The notes under the pieces were generated by a model. That model searched no databases. It was not told the origin of the DNA and was given only the letters and a program-made list of their open reading frames with translations. From Mycolicibacterium lacusdiani (lineage in GTDB: Bacteria > Actinomycetota > Actinomycetes > Mycobacteriales > Mycobacteriaceae): a stretch of DNA of 64,000 bases. Positions 62,722 to 64,000 of this stretch are shown here, one piece after another (positions within the stretch are counted from its first letter, which is position 1; each line of letters begins with the position of its first letter). The position numbers and the translations under genes were made by a program. The stretch lies in assembly GCF_021916785.1 (NCBI RefSeq), contig NZ_JAKCFC010000007.1, positions 124,001 to 188,000 on the forward strand. Reading direction: 5' to 3'.

Positions 62722-63642
62722 ATGGCCCGGCAGGTCTCCGTACGGCAGCCACAGTCCTTCCTCCGACGCGTCGGCCGCTCGGAGACCGTCAACGGCTGGG
62801 CCCTGATCAGCCCCGCCATCGTGCTGATCGGCATCTTCGGCCTGCTGCCGGTGCTGATGTCGCTGCAGCTGTCGTTCCAGCAGTCCGACCTGTTGACGCC
62901 TGAGACGCCATGGGTGGGTCTGGAGAACTACCGGAAACTGGCCGACGATCCGGTGTTCGTCGAATCCATCCGGCACACGATCGTCTACACCGCACTGTTC
63001 GTCCCGGGCACCATGCTGGTCGGGCTGTTCGTGGCCGCGGCGATGAACCGGTCGGTGCGCTTCATCTCGGTCTACCGCACCGCGGCCTACATCACGATGG
63101 CGGTGTCGACGATCTCCCAGGGCATCATCTTCATGTGGCTGACCGACCGGGACTACGGCCTGGTCAACGCCGCGCTCAACGCGGTTGGGGTGCCGTCGCA
63201 GGGTTTCCTGGCGTCGCCGTCGCAGGCCCTGTTCGTGATCGTAGCGATGACGATCTGGGGCTGGACCGGTTTCTCGGTGATCGTGTATCTCGCTGCGCTG
63301 CAGGGTGTTCCCGCCGAACTGAACGAGGCCGCGGCCATCGACGGGGCCAGTGCGTTCACCCGGTTCCGCACCATCACGGTGCCCCTGCTCGGCCCGGCGA
63401 ACCTGTTCCTCGTCGTCTGGCTGACGATCAACGCGCTGCAGCTGTTCGACGAGGTGTACGCCACCACCCGCGGCGGTCCGCTGCGCGCGACCACCGTCAT
63501 CGTCTACTACCTGTGGGACCGCGCCTTCGTGCACTTCGACGCCGGCTACGCCGCGGCGATGGCCTACGCGCTGTTCGTCGTCATCCTCGTGATCACCGCG
63601 GTGCAGTTCCGCATCGCCCGGCGATACGTGCACTACTCGTGA
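62722..63642 (+). CDS. ABC sugar permease, MalF type
   Basis: The 306-residue inner membrane component has six helices and the EAA loop that contacts the ATPase, here NEAAAIDGASAFTRFRTITVPLLGP. It forms a heterodimer with the next permease. The stop overlaps the next start as GTGA. Confidence 0.93.
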   Translation: MARQVSVRQPQSFLRRVGRSETVNGWALISPAIVLIGIFGLLPVLMSLQLSFQQSDLLTPETPWVGLENYRKLADDPVFVESIRHTIVYTALFVPGTMLVGLFVAAAMNRSVRFISVYRTAAYITMAVSTISQGIIFMWLTDRDYGLVNAALNAVGVPSQGFLASPSQALFVIVAMTIWGWTGFSVIVYLAALQGVPAELNEAAAIDGASAFTRFRTITVPLLGPANLFLVVWLTINALQLFDEVYATTRGGPLRATTVIVYYLWDRAFVHFDAGYAAAMAYALFVVILVITAVQFRIARRYVHYS

Positions 63643-64000
63643 CGCGGCTTCGACTGCCGTTCAGCCCGTGGCACCTGGTGCTGATCCCGTTGTCGTTCCT
63701 GCTGATCGTGCCACTGCTGTGGATGCTGATCACCTCGCTGGAGACCGAGGGGGAAGCCAACCGCTTCCCGCCGGTACTGCTGCCGGACACCCCACGGTTC
63801 GAGAACTACGTGGAGGCATGGGCTTCCGCGCCGTTCGGGCACTTCTTCGTCAACAGCGCCCTGGTGACCCTGGTCGTGCTGGCCAGCAACCTGATCGTGT
63901 GCAGTCTGGCCGGGTACGCGTTCGCCCGCATCCGGTTCCTCGGCCGCGGGGCGCTGTTCGTCACGTTGATGGCGACGCTGATGGTGCCGTTCCAGGTCAC
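63639..64000 (+). CDS. ABC sugar permease, MalG type, 3' end outside window
   Basis: The first 120 codons are visible from GTG 63639. They include the first helix (WHLVLIPLSFLLIVPLLWML), a PxxFENY region typical of MalG-type proteins, and a second and third helix (NSALVTLVVLASNLIVCSLAGYAFARIRF). The ATPase gene, if present, must lie beyond the right edge or elsewhere. Confidence 0.9.
   Translation, partial: MTRLRLPFSPWHLVLIPLSFLLIVPLLWMLITSLETEGEANRFPPVLLPDTPRFENYVEAWASAPFGHFFVNSALVTLVVLASNLIVCSLAGYAFARIRFLGRGALFVTLMATLMVPFQV

Noticed and set aside
60780..62834. 684-codon open frame on the minus strand
   Set aside because: Antisense to the GH4 and sugar-binding protein genes, both with clear motifs.
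1..64000. tRNA, rRNA, CRISPR array, insertion sequence or prophage
   Set aside because: No cloverleaf, rRNA motif, regular spacer array, transposase, integrase or terminal repeat was recognised by eye.

Overview
The window is chromosomal DNA of a mycobacterium, most like a fast-growing Mycolicibacterium. It is GC-rich, with many GTG/TTG starts and 1-4 base stop/start overlaps. From left to right it follows the M. tuberculosis order from Rv3800c (pks13) to about Rv3856c. Pointers to a fast grower are a Gln at SodA position 145, a dinB-type polymerase between ethR and the PHP-domain gene, and extra catabolic genes. I see no insertion sequence, prophage, CRISPR array, rRNA or tRNA.

Region 1 (1-23345) is the envelope-building cluster. 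It holds pks13 (3' end outside the window) and fadD32 for mycolate condensation, then the serine esterase culp6, a DUF732-like secreted protein and the mycolyltransferase-fold protein MPT51. Next come aftB, ubiA, a PAP2 phosphatase, glfT2 and glf for arabinogalactan, then divergent erp, a secreted amidase, a HAD phosphatase, two tandem acyltransferases, a Rieske/metallo-beta-lactamase protein and a small protein. The Ag85A gene (fbpA), which lies between mpt51 and aftB in M. tuberculosis, is absent.

Region 2 (23342-28489) is an accessory catabolic block on the minus strand: LysR regulator, MFS symporter, M20 amidohydrolase and signature amidase, probably for an amide- or ureido-containing nitrogen compound. 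A MOSC protein, an unknown protein and serS follow.

Region 3 (31918-45418) returns to core synteny: septum-formation-like protein, zincin, phosphoglycerate-mutase-like phosphatase, pheA, an IdeR-box gene (Rv3839 type), CPBP protease, LCP ligase, bfrB with IdeR-like boxes, glpQ1, a DUF4328-type membrane protein and rhodanese. Then come an unannotated 52-residue membrane protein, sodA, an Rv3847 homologue, a UPF0016 Mn2+ exporter behind a yybP-ykoY manganese riboswitch, and espR.

Region 4 (45481-59101) starts with a minus-strand trio facing espR: a secreted anchored low-complexity protein, a HELGH peptidase and a MAB_1171c-type seven-helix protein. It continues with the Rv3850 homologue, a copper module (membrane protein, YcnI, CopC, CopD), the Lys/Ala-rich Hns, rraA, divergent ethA/ethR, dinB, a PHP-domain protein, a mycothiol-dependent-type protein and an F420-type oxidoreductase.

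Region 5 (59128-64000) is a sugar locus: DeoR regulator, GH4 glycosidase, and an ABC importer (lipoprotein and two permeases) running off the right edge.

The best candidates for new biology are the peptidase/seven-helix/anchored-protein trio beside espR, the small membrane protein upstream of sodA with a CRP-like site, and the amidohydrolase island.
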